From positions 394,757 to 458,756 of the forward strand of contig LSYV01000059.1 in NCBI GenBank assembly GCA_001584585.1: a stretch of 64,000 bases of DNA, read 5' to 3'. Position numbers and translations under genes: made by a program. Within the stretch, counting starts at the first letter, position 1; each line of letters opens with the position of its first letter. Below the pieces are notes generated by a model. The model searched no databases and was not told where the DNA came from. It saw only the letters and a program-made list of their open reading frames with translations. Shown piece after piece: positions 1 to 12,006 of the stretch. The DNA comes from Gonium pectorale (taxonomy: Eukaryota > Chlorophyta > Chlorophyceae > Chlamydomonadales > Volvocaceae).

Positions 1-1218
1 CCCTGATTGGGGCTGGGATTTGGGTCGGGAATCGCCAAGGGCCTTGCTGGACCTTGCAGTTGACCACGGTTGGTTATGGCTAAGTGTACCCAAGAAGGCA
101 TGGGATGGGGAGGCTTGGGGTCAGGGTCAAGGCCGAGGTCGGGGTGGAGGTCTGGGGGGCGGGAGTCTGTCTGATAATCGGGGCGTGTGAGCTGGGTCGG
201 GGGCGGTCAATGCGCCTTTGATCTCCTTCCGCGCATGAGGCAGGCCCTGCGTGGAGGCCACCACACGCGGACAGCGCACACGGCGTGCGCGGGTTGGGTG
301 AGGGAGGGGTTCGCGCCGGTGCACCGGCGGGACGGGTGCCTAAGCGGAAGGGGTACAGGGAGGGAAGGGTGACTCCCACCGTTCGCTTTCAATGGGACGA
401 TGTGGCGATGGTACGCAGCTGCAGTCAGGGTGGAGAGCAGGGGTAACATATCTCGTCGGCGGCTGACGCCCCACCCAAGCTCGTCGCCAAGCTCTGCCCC
501 GCAGGCATACTCCCAACCGCCCCAAACAGTCACACACGGACGGGCCGATGATGCGCGGGGGGCGGGGTCGGAATATGGGAATGTTGGATCCGCGGCATCG
601 CGCGGCGCTCACTAATGACATACCGCACAGGAGCAGGACGAGCAGGATCAGCCGTACGAGCGTGCAGCCGGTTCGCACCTGATAACCAGCCGCCGGCCTC
701 GCCGGCTCTCCGCGTGCCCGGTGCGGCTGCGGAAATGGAGAGTGGGAGGGCGGGGGGTGGGGTGGGAAGGCGTATGCGAGGTGTTGAGGAGTGAAATGAA
801 GGGGATGAGCGGGGCGGGGCTTCGTCAGTTACCCGTGGGCATGTGCACTCGAGAGTCGAAGACCAGCGCCGCGCTGGTGCTAGCGCCGGGCATCAGCGAT
901 GTTGCTGCCGGAGTCGCCGCTCGAGATGCATGACGCACGAATTTCGATTACCGCAGACGGCGTCGCGCCGCAGGCATTCAGGCACTTATGATCACTAAGC
1001 ACTTGATACACAGGAGGCTTCTTACGCCTTTTAACGCAAGCCGTCAAAGTTTACTGTAACAGGTGCCAGCGCCTACGATGCTGGGCTGTGCACAACAAGT
1101 GTACACCAGTCCAGGAAGACGTTTGGTTGCAGCCGCCTACCCCGTGCTCCCCACAGCCGCGCAACTCGTCATACGTACACAGTGTCGTACAGAGTACCGC
1201 GTCTTCTCCCGTACTCAC
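1..1218. other. Left edge, no exon recognised
   Basis: This stretch lies downstream of the last amine oxidase exon on the minus strand. I looked for the expected next exon, with an R-S-R-R-L type motif and then the N-Y-D/E quinone-cofactor tyrosine, and for any histidine ligand motif, and found none. It may be a long intron, or the gene may be truncated. Confidence 0.5.
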
Positions 1219-4200
1219 TAGTCGACGTGCTTGTACAGCAGTCCGGTGTCCTCCTCGTGCATACATATGGCCTTGTGCAGCGTCACAGGCTCTCCTCTGG
1301 GGTGGGCGGGGGGTGGTTGGGCAGCAGGCAGGTGAGGTCGAGAGGAGTCCAAGGTTGGCGGTTGGCGGTTGTGACGTGTTGTGGGTGGGCTAACCAGAGA
1401 GCAGCAGCTCGCATGTTGCGATGCGCGGCAGAAAGGATAGGCTCCATAAGTCCATATGTACGGGCCCACGAGGTCAAATGTGTTCATTCCCGACAACATA
1501 CAGCTGCGCGCCATCTCCCCGTGTCCACATGCAGGGTGCACGCATTCAGGCCCGGTCCCGCCCCACCCGTTTCCGCTCGCTTGCGCTCCTGAGAGCTGCG
1601 CCACACAGGGGGAGGGTGCGGACCAGACTTCGACGCCGTTTGGTCATTCCCACCCCGCCCAGTCCTCCCCCTACCACCCCCACCCCTCACACACGCACAC
1701 GCACTGGCTCCTTTCCGCCCACGATGTGCGGACTTTGTTTTGCCCTACACATTCCGTATTCCCTTCCGGACCCCAGTACGGCTTCCGACACGTTCTCATC
1801 CCTGAAGCCTTCCCATGCTGCCGCAACACGCCCACTCTCAACCCAGTGAACCCCACAGACGCACACTATCTCTTTTTCATGTACGTCTGAGCGGGCTATC
1901 ACGCATTTGTACAACACACGCTCCTTGTCTCACTTGCTGTTGGGCAGCGTGGCGTCAAAGTAGTGGATGTGGCCCAGGCAGTCGCACCCAAGCGTGAGCG
2001 GGAAGGTGCAGTAGCCCAGGCCGTAGTCGCCCACGTCGAACGCGCACTTGCGGACGTACGGCTCCCTGTACGGTACGACATGTACGCGCACATGCCGTAC
2101 ATGAAAACATCGCTACGTGCTTGAGCTTGATATGCAAAGCGAGTCACCTTAACGTACTACATTCGCCGTGCCCTACAACAAATTGTGCACATGACGGCGT
2201 GCGCATGCAGACGCATACACACTCAAACATACGCACAGTCGCGCGCGCATACACACACACACATGCACGTTTCTTCTGCATGCCTGCCTGTCTCACACTG
2301 TCATGCATAGATCTTCTAGAAAATATAGAACACACACGCGCGCGCTATGGGCTGCCGGCTAGGATTTGTTTTGTCTGCATGTCTGTCTCACACTGTCGGG
2401 CTTAGATCTTTAGATCATATAGAACACACACATACACGCTCGTACCTGGGGTCGGCGTACGGCACGGCCATCTCCACGAGGCTAATGCGGTGCATGACGG
2501 GCCGCTCGCGGCCCTCGTAGCTGTAGCGCACGTCGTGGAGCACCACGCCCTCCCTGGCGGATGGTTGGCCGGCCAGCCAGACGGGATATTGGCGTATTGT
2601 GGCGGGGACAAGTAAGGCGCATGCCAGCCCCCCCTGGACCGCGACCCGCCATGTGAACCGCGCCCGTTGGGCCGTCAGGCAGACGTGGCACCGTGAGCGG
2701 AAGCTCAGAAGGCGGTTGCAAGAGTCCAGGAGCGCCCCCTTCTCTGTCCCCTCGACCGCGTGGCGCACGTCACGCGGCACATACAGCGCCGTGCCCCGTC
2801 CGCGACGTGTGTGGCCACTGGCCACTGGCCACTGGCCAGACGCGACCCGTGCCTTGACACTGCTTGTCCAGGCCACACAAGATGCCGCAGTGGGGACAAG
2901 GCGGTGGCGAAGGGAGTTCTAAATACCAGTAAATATCCCCTTCTGTAACCCACGAGCGACTGCACGGCGCAATGTCGTGCTGTGTGACGTACCGAGGCCC
3001 TGGCGCCCCGAGACGGGACATGGGAGCTACCGGTAGGAGATCAAACGGCCGCAGAGGTTTCTCACCACGCAAGCCTGGTAAACGCCTGAGAGAAGCCCAA
3101 TAGAGGCCCGGGAGCACGGAATGTAGGGATGCGGCTCTCACCTGTAGTTGAACCCCAGGCGGAAGCTCCAGTTGTGCCAGCGGACCAGATTGCCATCGAC
3201 GGTGAAGCTGGGGCCCTGCGGCCCCGGGTGGCAGGCAGGCGGCACAGGCGACACATAAACGCAGCCCCGTCAGCATCATAGCCCGCTCTGATGGAAATTG
3301 CCCGTGCTGATATAGGTCTCGTGGGCACCCTGTCCTCCTGCTCGCACGCGCCGTCTGCTGAGCCAGGCATGTTGCAAGAGGCCGACTCGCCGACCGCATG
3401 GCTACGCACGGTCTCGAATGCCGGCACAGGTTTCGCCGGACAGCGACTACGAGGCAAACAAAGAGTCCGCTGGCGCCAACAAACTCAGGGAACAGACGCA
3501 GTGTCCATCGTGCTTGCTGTGCATGAAAATGCATTGCGTCCGCGTGCCGTGCACAGGGCCGCTGCCGAACGCCAAGCGCCGAGCCCTCCAGCCGGTGGCT
3601 CGTCAACGGCCACCCGCCAACTGCCAGCCACAAAGAACCACATGGCGACCGCCGCACCTCTGGCTGCACGACGTTAAGGGGCTTCAGGTCGGTCCGGACC
3701 TCTGTCTGCAGTGCGCTGCCAGGGTCAAGGGGTCACAATTGCGGGGGGATGGGGAGTAAGAGGTGTTGGAGAGGTGCAGGGTGTGCGTGAGGAGGTGGCG
3801 CGGGGGGACGTCATTGACGGAACCGGCCGGCGACACTGATGTACCGACCTGGCAGAATGCAGACTCTCAAGGGACTACAATTGAGCCGAGTAGGAGGCCG
3901 CATCCCATGCCATTGCGCAACTCAGGCGCCAGGGCACATTTGACTGGCGACGCGCAAGCGCCGAGTAACAGGATTTGACTGGTAGCGCGAGCGACCGTGC
4001 AACCTCCTGGTAGACCGCCCCCAACAACGCACGTGTGGTAGTTGTTGTTGACCTTGTTCCACTCAACCTCGGGCCCCTTGTATGGCAGGTCGATCCGTAT
4101 AACTGTACGGCTGTCCATGGACACGATGGGCGTCATGTCCAGCGGGTGAGCGTACGCGTTGTCCTCAGGGCTGCGGCGGCAACAGTCAGGGATCGGGACG

Positions 4201-7200
4201 ATTGGGAATGTGAATGTGAATCAGGGAACGCATCGACACGCCAGCGCATGGGGGCCTGGCCCGGCCCGGCGAGGGTCCCGATCCTCCGCGGTCAGGCAAC
4301 CCCAAAGTTGCATTGCGGACTGACAAAATGACGTTGTGGACCGGCGCCTCGGAGCTCGGCATGTGTGAAGCAACCGCCCCACGACGCGCCGCCACACGAG
4401 ACGCAACCGCACCGAGCATCCCAGGCCCGGCCCTGGACCCCCGCGCCTTCATTCCCCGCCTGCATCCCCCCCGCACCGCCGTCGCGCGCGCGCCCTCCCC
4501 TTTGGTAGCCAACCCCGCTCCACGCCAGCCGCCGCGGGGCCTTGGCCCCGGCCCGGCGACGCAACCGGCGTAGGCACCGCGCCTCGGGACGCGTTGATGA
4601 CTTCCAGTGACGTCCAGTGAATCGACCGGTGTCTGTCCCGCTGCGGCCGCCCAAAGCCCAACAGCAGCCCGTACTCCTGGTGGCCCACTACCGCCCCGAT
4701 ACGGCACGTACCTCGTGCGACCGCGCCGAACCCCTCGAAGCATAGACACGCCCTGTCGTACCATACGACTGCCCGGCAAGCCCCACACCGCTGGGCGGGT
4801 CACCCCACCCACCATACCGTATCGCTACGGGACACACGCGTCGGTGAAAGCCAAAACCACGATTTTCTTTTATCTCCGGAGCACTGATTTTGGTGAGACG
4901 AGGTCCCAGGGTCGAATGCGTCATGTTCGGCACAGGCACACACGCACCAGGTCTTGAGGTACATGAAGCACTGGATCGCGCGCTCGTCCACCGGGCTGGC
5001 GTGGATCGACCACGGGTCGCAGCACACCAGATCCAGATCGGCGACGCCGTACCTGCCGCGCAATCGCCGGGAGAACGAGACCGGGGGTTGGTTGGGAGGC
5101 CCGGCGTCGCTTTGGTCCATGATGTTGGGTTATGGCGGACTGGCGCGGGTGTGCACAGGAGAGTGCAATCGTGCGCACTTTTCCGCAATTGCAGGAACCT
5201 GTGCGTGCGTATGAGGGTCTGAGGAACGACCCAGTGCCCCCGCGCTCCCGGGCTGGCAACCACTGGTCAATGATGTCGTGAGGGCACATTGGCCGTTGCC
5301 CCCGGACGCCCGCGCCCCCATCAGGTCCCACCTCTCCCTGAGCAGCTGAACGACCCGCGGGTCGGCCTTGGCGATGGCCTCCGCCTCGAAGCAGTCATCC
5401 GGGCTGGCCAGCGCGTGCACGCCCTCCACCTGATGAAGGGGCGGAACGACGGGTATGTGCCGGTTATTCTCAGTGTAAACGCTGGAGGCGATGAAGGGAT
5501 TACGTGTCAATTCGTACACGCTTCCGTGGGCTTTGCGTCGGGCCTGTCGACCCGACTGACGAGAACCCGGAGCTCCGAAGCCAGCCTCGTCAAGCATCCG
5601 AACCATTCTCCGGCCAGGCATTGTCCAGAACAATGAAACTATGCAAGTAGCCCCCGCCCCACAGCCCTCTTACCGGCAAAATCCCAGTTTTATGGCCCCG
5701 TTCCATTCCCGCCACCCCACGACGTACCCACACCCACTTTGTCCCACGAGACCACCGGCTGTGCGGAGGGCTCCTTGCCGGCCTGCCGGCGGCAAATGAA
5801 GCGGACCGAGCAAAAAAAGGGGGGGCGGGTGAGCGCCATGATCGGGTAACTAACAGGAGGAAACGCAGTGCCGGGCTGGTCATACTAGGGAGGAAGCGGT
5901 GGGCATGATAGTGAGGAGTGTCCGGCCCCACAGCTCCGCACGCCCCACTACCACGCGCCTCCACAGCCTCTACCGGCGCCGTACCCTCCCCTCCCCTCCC
6001 CTCGCCCGCACCGCCGTCGTCAGGGCTTCACCGTACGCCCGGTTCGCCGTACGCCCGGTTCGCCGTACCGGTACGCCCGGTTCGCCGTACGCCCGGTTCG
6101 CCGTACGCCGGTTCGCCGTACGCCCGGTTCGCCGGTATCTCTAGCCACGAGGCACCGTCCAGCTACTTTCACTCCGCCACCCGCCTGCCACCAGCAGGTG
6201 ATGGCCCCCCTCTGCGACCTGCGACCTGCGAACTACGGCAACTACTACAACTACGGCAACCCCACACGAACGCGCGCACCGCCACCCGCCCTCCCCCTGG
6301 CTGGCTCCCGGCCCACGCCCCGCCGTGCCCCTCTCACCCCCAGCTGCACCACAGCCTCGATCACTCCCGCCAGCCCCGGCAGCTGCAGGATGCAGAAGGC
6401 GCGCCGCGGGGGCGCTCCCGCCGAGGGGTCCTTGGTGTATGCCAGCAGCTGGGCCTTTGGGGGCTCCTGATGAGGGCACAAACACACGCGCGGCGGGGCA
6501 GGCGGGGCAGATGGAACACGTGGAACTCATGACATACACAGGGATGCCTAACAAACACTTGAACGCGAGACAGTTGTAAGGCAAAAGCAAATGGCGGGCC
6601 ATGGCGGATACAGTCGGCGAGGGCCTGTGAAGGGGTAGGTCGTGCATAGGTGGGAAGGGTGGGTGCGTACGGCTGGGGGGAGGGTTAAGGTTAAAGGTTA
6701 CAGGTACCCGTCAAAGCCGGGGGGGAGGGGGTCAGCACGGTCAACAGCTCCAGTGAGTCCTGGACACACGCCCAGAGGCACCGTATGGAGGCGGAAGGAG
6801 GGGGGGTGGCGGGGACAAGGTGAAGACTGATGGATGGGTCGACCGCGTAGGCGAGCATCCGGGCAGTAGCTGCCCCCTGAGCCACATGGGCAACATGGTT
6901 GAATAGCTTGCGGTGGTGCTGTGACGGCGCGCGTGTATGCTCTGTGTCGTAGGACGGTTGATTGGGAACGGGGGCTAACACGTTCGACTGGCGTTTACGG
7001 CGTACAAGTTGGTCCCAAGGAGGAGAACCGCACGTTCCCGGTGGTCGGGAGGCAGTAAAAAGGGAAACGGGTCGTGTCGGGGATATCGGGGGCTATGATG
7101 TGGGACGGTGACTCCAATGAACCATCGAGCTCTGGAAGGGGAAGGGGAGTAAGGGTCAGTTCCATCGGGGTTCGTGCCGATGGGTCGCCCGGATGGCGGG

Positions 7201-7438
7201 GTACCGGGGCACCTTCTCCGCCCCTGCAGCACCAGGAATTCGTCAACCAGCCCTAGGGCACGGGAGGTCTCCCACTGACACGCCTCCGTTGCAATCCACA
7301 GACCTGTAGCGATATGACGTTAAACCGCAGCCCATCCACGCCCTGCTGCTCCGCGTAGGCACGACAAATTGCCGCAGCCTCCCGAATCTCATCCGAGTTG
7401 AGGGGATCCAGCGGGTGACCTGAGCCAGCGGGCAACAT
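1219..7438 (-). CDS. Copper amine oxidase (primary-amine oxidase), N-terminal half, ten exons
   Basis: Homologue of copper/topaquinone amine oxidases, which oxidise primary amines to aldehydes with release of H2O2 and ammonia. Exons on the minus strand: 7438-7304, 6466-6338, 5429-5332, 5052-4948, 4170-4033, 3715-3658, 3215-3142, 2553-2446, 2065-1934, 1296-1219. Splice phases join correctly from 5429 downward, and 7304 to 6338 also join in frame. Family landmarks in order: HPLDPL near the start, EPPKAQLLAY, PDDCFEAE, DLVCCDPWS, NAYAHPLD, RTDLKPLNVVQPE, SFTVDGN, PVMHRISLVEM, GCDCLGHIHYFDA and AICMHEEDTGLLYKH. The ATG at 7438 is plausible but an upstream exon cannot be excluded, and a short exon before 5429 may be missing. 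About 325 residues are present out of about 650-700 usual for the family. The topaquinone tyrosine and copper histidines would lie further left and are not seen. Confidence 0.88.
6031..6134. repeat. 16-bp minisatellite in an amine oxidase intron
   Basis: About six tandem copies of a 16-bp unit (ccgtacgcccggttcg) with two shortened copies. It sits between the exons ending at 6338 and starting at 5429. The V-R-R-T-P-G-like frames across it are artefacts. Confidence 0.9.
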
Positions 7439-9212
7439 CAGGTTGCGGTTTGCTAGGAGAGCGTGGTAGCCACGTGGCCGTTGCTACCACCTTTCCCTCA
7501 TCCTCCCTACCTGCCAACATTGTTCAACGAGGTAATTATCCTAGCAAACAAACTGCAGAAGGGGCAACGAGGCGTCACAGGCAGACAGGCTTTACAGTAG
7601 TTTACTGCTTTAAAATGAAACGACCTCGCTATAAACCCTGGCTTCAAAGCTGGGAGTGGTCCTCGCCTTGTGCCGAGAAAGTGCGCGAGCAGTTAGGGTT
7701 TCGTGTTTACAGTGCCAGCATTCTTGCAAGCAGATGGAGCAGCTTTCTACAAATTATGGTGTTTTTATATTGGTGTGAAGGGTGCGGTTTGAAGGATGCC
7801 CGTCCGCTCGACAACTAGCTCACATATGCTTGCTCCTCCTATCACTTATTCATCAGCGCTGTATTAATGCATCAGGTCGTTTGCAAGCACTAGATCTTAG
7901 ACTTACGGGCTCAGTGAACTCCATGCTGTGGGCTGTGCACTTTCAGTTGAGGGCTGAAACGCGTGCAGGACGTGGAAAAGCACACATCCCCGTCTGCTCG
8001 TACACCTCGCCCGCCATGCCTTTTACTCGGCGCCCTGCTGGAAACATCACACCCTCGGGTGTGTATGTCCGTAGAGACTGCCTTCCCCGTCTTTTTTTAC
8101 ACATATAACGATGCGGCTTTGCTTTGACCTTTGGGCGAGAGGACGTGTGGTGTCCTACCCGGGTGAACCCTTGCGTCAAACCCTTCAATTGCGCCCATCA
8201 GGCCTTGAATGAACTCCGATCTTGGCGGCTCATTGCTTTGTTCCATCACCGCATCCTAGGCGCAGATCCAGGCGGGCGAAGGAAGGAGCGAGGATGGTTA
8301 TCATGTCGGAGTGGCACATTTCTTCTGGGAGCGGTCAGAGCTTTGCATACCCGTCAGACGCCGAAGTGCCTATCCCTTCCCACGCAAACAGCATAATGCA
8401 GTATATAGATACCCTGTTGCCCTTGCGCAGTAGTCAGTGACGCAATCTACAGCTAGAACCTTATGATGGACATCACACAAGAAATACAACTATATACGGC
8501 AGGTGGACTGTAGCCAGAGGACGGGCCAAAACCTCCTCTGGAAGTTTTAGGGTTAGAGGATGTAAAAAATACCGATTAGAAGAAAGCGCGTGCCGGACTG
8601 GGAGTGACTGGGATATTGCCCTCTTTATTTGCACCCCGGCTTGCCGCTCACCTAGCCTTACCCGTACTATGCTTACGGAATTTACAAGGTAGAGCGTTAT
8701 CGCCATGGACAGGAACGGGCGTTTAAAGAGAATTCGAAGATTCGACTTTGACTTTGAAATCGTCGGTTTGTGTATCGCGGTTGCTTTCTCGATATCGCTG
8801 CCCATCCCTGCAGCTACCCAACAGAGATCGTATAAAAAGAGACGAGACATGTATGCAGTGTGGTCAGGTCCGGCCGACTGCCAGACATCTTATAACGGCT
8901 AGCCTGACCATCTACTCGCTCCGTTAGAGCTAAGATGAGATGCTAGAGAATGTGTGGACTCCGCACGGTGCTGATCATAGCGCTCAGAACCGTGGGCTCG
9001 ATCCAGCTGGTCTTGCCTCGCGGTGTCGGGATGGGTTTTCTGGACGTGGCACGCGCCCCGGTCCTCAACGACGTGTCCACAGGTCGTAAACTTGGGGGAG
9101 GGTGATGTCCCTGAAACGAATTTGGTTAGAAGTCCGCAGGCCTTACTTGGCATGGCTTGTCAAGCCTTGGCGTTTCGTTCCCTCTACCATCCAAACATAA
9201 ATGCCCTACCAG
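7439..9212. other. No gene recognised
   Basis: More AT-rich than the flanks. It contains only short frames without family resemblance and no convincing exon chain on either strand. It includes the 5' flank of the amine oxidase gene; no promoter element could be assigned. Confidence 0.5.
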
Positions 9213-9499
9213 AACTTGACGACCCGCCGGCCTTTGTGGTAGCCCGCCACAGCCCTCTCCCCGAGCCTTGGAAGCCCAGCATCCGGGTGGCCTACGCCGA
9301 CCTGGCCCCGCTGCGGGTCGGCGTCCCCGCCTCAGCGCTCTCTGGCGCTCTTCAGCAGGCGCCACCGCAGCAGGGCGGCCCTGCGGCAGGGTCTGCCGCC
9401 GCCTCAGCTGCTGGCGCCGATGCGTCGGGCCATCAGGCTGCTGCCGCCAACCTGGTGATGGATGCGGTGCTGGCGGCTGCCAAGGCAATGCCGCGTTAG
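9213..9499 (+). CDS. Possible terminal exon of an unidentified plus-strand gene
   Basis: A GC-rich frame follows a plausible acceptor (ccctaccag at 9204-9212) and ends at a TAG at 9497-9499. It starts acidic and proline-rich (ELDDPPAF), continues VAYADLAPLRVGVP, and ends in a low-complexity Ala/Gln/Gly tail. Codon composition resembles the genuine exons of the window. No upstream exon or domain was recognised, so it could be a chance frame. Confidence 0.3.
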
Positions 9500-10405
9500 T
9501 TGGGAGCTGGTGCTGACGCAGTGTGGGTGGGGCGGGCTGCTGTTAAGGCGACGGAGTCCAGGTCCTGGCTTGCGGGGACATGACGGTCGGCTGCGGGGAT
9601 GGGCTGTGTGCGTTGCCGTTGCGGCCATGGCGGCCATACATGGCGCTCTGACTGGGCACCTTTGCGTGCAGCTCCACGTAACGCCGATGCCAATGACAAC
9701 ATGTGTGCCGGCACGGTCAGCGACTGGAGAGCATCGGACCTGCTGCTGAGGTACGTACGCGAGGAGCACATGTGCAACAGGACTGCTGCCTGCGAGTTGT
9801 GTTGGCTGTGTCACAGTCGAGCGCGAAATGAGGACGGGGCCAATCTTACATGCGTACCATGCGCCCATACTGCCAACCTAAGACGCATGGATGGGGCCTT
9901 CTAGTCAAGCGAGGGACAGGTGCCCAAAAGTGGGACGCGGCATACAGTGGATGGCAAACCGCACTGGCTCGCCGCACATACACTTCCAACGGTACCGCGT
10001 TCATAAGCCGCCGCCAACAGGACCCAAAAAAGACAGTTTACGCGAGCATATGATATGTAGTAATGTAGAGAAGCAACACGCTTCAGCCAACGAGCATGGC
10101 AGTCAACACGACCGTATCCCTGCTAACGAATGCGCAAAGACAGGTTGACTGCTTGTATGTATAAGGCGCATAAAGCTGATCGCTGGGGCACTTCATTGCC
10201 CAACCGTACCGGCCCGCGGGTCGCGTCCCCATATCATCACTAGCTGCCCTCCCAGCGTGATGTGAACTGTTTCACGCTGAACGAGCACAGCAGCCTGTTG
10301 GCAAGGGCAGCACGACGCCATGGGACCAGTGAGCCTCGGCCCAGCAGGAACCGCCTACCAGGAAGGTACGCGCTCGTTCTGCGTCTGCGCCTGAGCGGCT
10401 GAACT
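9500..10405. other. No gene recognised
   Basis: Only short overlapping frames on both strands, with no recognisable domain, RNA or repeat before the SINE target-site duplication that begins at 10406. Confidence 0.5.
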
Positions 10406-10419
10406 CCCAGCTGCAGGAT

Positions 10420-10760
10420 TTTTTTAATTAATTGTTACATTGGGCCTACACACCAACGTGTAGTTAAGGAATGGGTGCGCTTTGGACTGCGGGCACGACC
10501 CATACCACCACCCCCATGCGCTTCCACAGCCTGACAACATGGGGAATTTCTCCTCTACCACCACGGGCAGTATCGCAGCTCCTTCGCCGCACTGTCGCTG
10601 CGGAACACGACCTGTTCATTGCAACCTGCCGGAGACAGGCTCTCCTGCCTCTACCACAAATCAACCAACCGTGCAACACCCCGCACGGTGCCCGTGGCGG
10701 GATTCGAACCCGCATCCTTCCGCCAACAAGGGCGGTGCTTTACCAGTTAAGCTACACTGG
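10420..10760 (-). mobile_element. tRNA-derived SINE, full-length copy with target-site duplication
   Basis: The element is read on the minus strand. A tRNA-like head (10761-10689) is followed by a body of about 250 bp and an A-rich 3' tail at 10437-10420. The same 14 bp (cccagctgcaggat) flank it at 10406-10419 and 10761-10774, as expected of target-primed insertion. The body matches the copy at 57360-57650 closely. There is no protein-coding capacity; a SINE depends on a partner LINE for mobilisation. Confidence 0.85.
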
Positions 10761-10761
10761 C
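10689..10761 (-). tRNA. tRNA-like head of the SINE, nearest tRNA-Thr(UGU) type
   Basis: A 73-nt cloverleaf: acceptor arm GCCAGTG/CACGGGC with one A-G mismatch, D stem GCTT/AAGC, T arm GCGGG-TTCGAAT-CCCGC. The A and B boxes for RNA polymerase III are visible. The anticodon stem is CCGCC/GGCGG enclosing only six bases (CTTGTT), with one extra base in the variable loop. It is therefore probably not a working tRNA but the pol III promoter head of the SINE. The Thr assignment is an inference from overall similarity. Confidence 0.6.
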
Positions 10762-10869
10762 CCAGCTGCAGGATGAAAGGGATGCAGGGCTGCGACGACC
10801 CGGCTCTCGGGGACAGGCCACAGGGCGGCGAGCGTGTTTTTTTCTTCTGTGTGTGCTCGCTCTCGATCC

Positions 10870-11353
10870 TTCCCAGGATCTCGCTAAGCTAATGCCGGCT
10901 CAGCGTGCGGCGCTACGCTACGGTGGGGAGGGGACGCCAGCAGGTAGGGCGCATGCCGGGTGATTGTCATCCATGCTGCGCTCGCTCGCTCTACGCCAGC
11001 CTGGTTATCTTCCATTTTGGGGATTCGTCAGGCTGCACGTTTCACCTTCCTCCGGAGGCCACGAAATTCGTTTGGCTGGGGACGATTTCGCCCCCACGGG
11101 ACCGTGCCGTTTTCGTAAACGTATCGAGGGGTGCTGCCATCCAGTGGTGCAAAACGAGAACCGAATCATCATACACGTGAGCACCTGATACTTCACCGCC
11201 CATCAGGATCATCACGAAACCGATGTTAATGAATCGGAACTGAGCACCTGGGCACACATCCAAGTAGGGGCCTTGTGAGATGTTGCCGCGGCCGTCCATG
11301 ATTGGCGGCAGATTGGATCGGACCCGTACGTTTTGGGCTTTTTGTCGGACCCT
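10870..11353. repeat. First copy of a 484-bp sequence flanking an N gap
   Basis: Identical to 11374-11856 over its whole length apart from a one-base indel next to the gap. The two copies lie either side of 20 Ns, which suggests that two overlapping contig ends were placed side by side. Its right part is the first portion of the MITE-like element seen complete at 11501-12000. Confidence 0.85.
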
Positions 11354-11373
11354 NNNNNNNNNNNNNNNNNNNN
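11354..11373. other. Assembly gap, 20 N
   Basis: Run of 20 N between the two copies of the 484-bp sequence. Confidence 0.99.
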
Positions 11374-11856
11374 TTCCCAGGATCTCGCTAAGCTAATGCC
11401 GGCTCAGCGTGCGGCGCTACGCTACGGTGGGGAGGGGACGCCAGCAGGTAGGGCGCATGCCGGGTGATTGTCATCCATGCTGCGCTCGCTCGCTCTACGC
11501 CAGCCTGGTTATCTTCCATTTTGGGGATTCGTCAGGCTGCACGTTTCACCTTCCTCCGGAGGCCACGAAATTCGTTTGGCTGGGGACGATTTCGCCCCCA
11601 CGGGACCGTGCCGTTTTCGTAAACGTATCGAGGGGTGCTGCCATCCAGTGGTGCAAAACGAGAACCGAATCATCATACACGTGAGCACCTGATACTTCAC
11701 CGCCCATCAGGATCATCACGAAACCGATGTTAATGAATCGGAACTGAGCACCTGGGCACACATCCAAGTAGGGGCCTTGTGAGATGTTGCCGCGGCCGTC
11801 CATGATTGGCGGCAGATTGGATCGGACCCGTACGTTTTGGGCTTTTTGCGGACCCT
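11374..11856. repeat. Second copy of the gap-flanking 484-bp sequence
   Basis: Starts directly after the N run and repeats 10870-11353. Unlike the first copy it runs on into unique sequence and completes the MITE-like element. Confidence 0.85.
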
Positions 11857-12000
11857 GGAATTCGTGTGGCTGACGACGATACGTGGCCTATCAGAACCTC
11901 ATTTTTCTCAACTCTGAGTCAAGTTCGCCCTCTCATTTTTCGTAAATGATGTCCACAACAAGGGGTGTTTTTCGAAAAAAACGTTTAAGATAACCAGGCT
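11501..12000. mobile_element. MITE-like non-autonomous DNA element, 500 bp
   Basis: Terminal inverted repeats of 14 bp (agcctggttatctt at the left end, aagataaccaggct at the right end). The 6-bp direct repeat ctacgc flanks it at 11495-11500 and 12001-12006. An imperfect 23-bp direct repeat occurs inside, near 11568 and 11858. No transposase is encoded. A short minus-strand frame (11546-11803) is probably not a gene. The superfamily is not certain. Confidence 0.55.
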
Positions 12001-12006
12001 CTACGC

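Noticed and set aside
207..678. Minus-strand frame with a hydrophobic start (LVRLILLVLLLCGMSLVSA) as a secreted protein
   Set aside because: The remainder is low-complexity and frame-ambiguous, with no cysteine pattern or domain; probably chance in a GC-rich stretch.
6031..6134. CRISPR-like array from regularly spaced repeats (also 22632-22698)
   Set aside because: The units are contiguous without unique spacers, in introns of a eukaryotic nuclear genome: ordinary minisatellites.
10689..10761. Stand-alone functional tRNA gene
   Set aside because: It forms the 5' end of a repeat flanked by target-site duplications, and its anticodon loop is one base short.
11042..11803. Minus-strand frames 11299-11042 and 11803-11546, faintly like a multicopper oxidase segment (LDVCPGAQFRF)
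   Set aside because: They are the same sequence seen twice because of the gap duplication, lie within the MITE-like element, and have no flanking exons.
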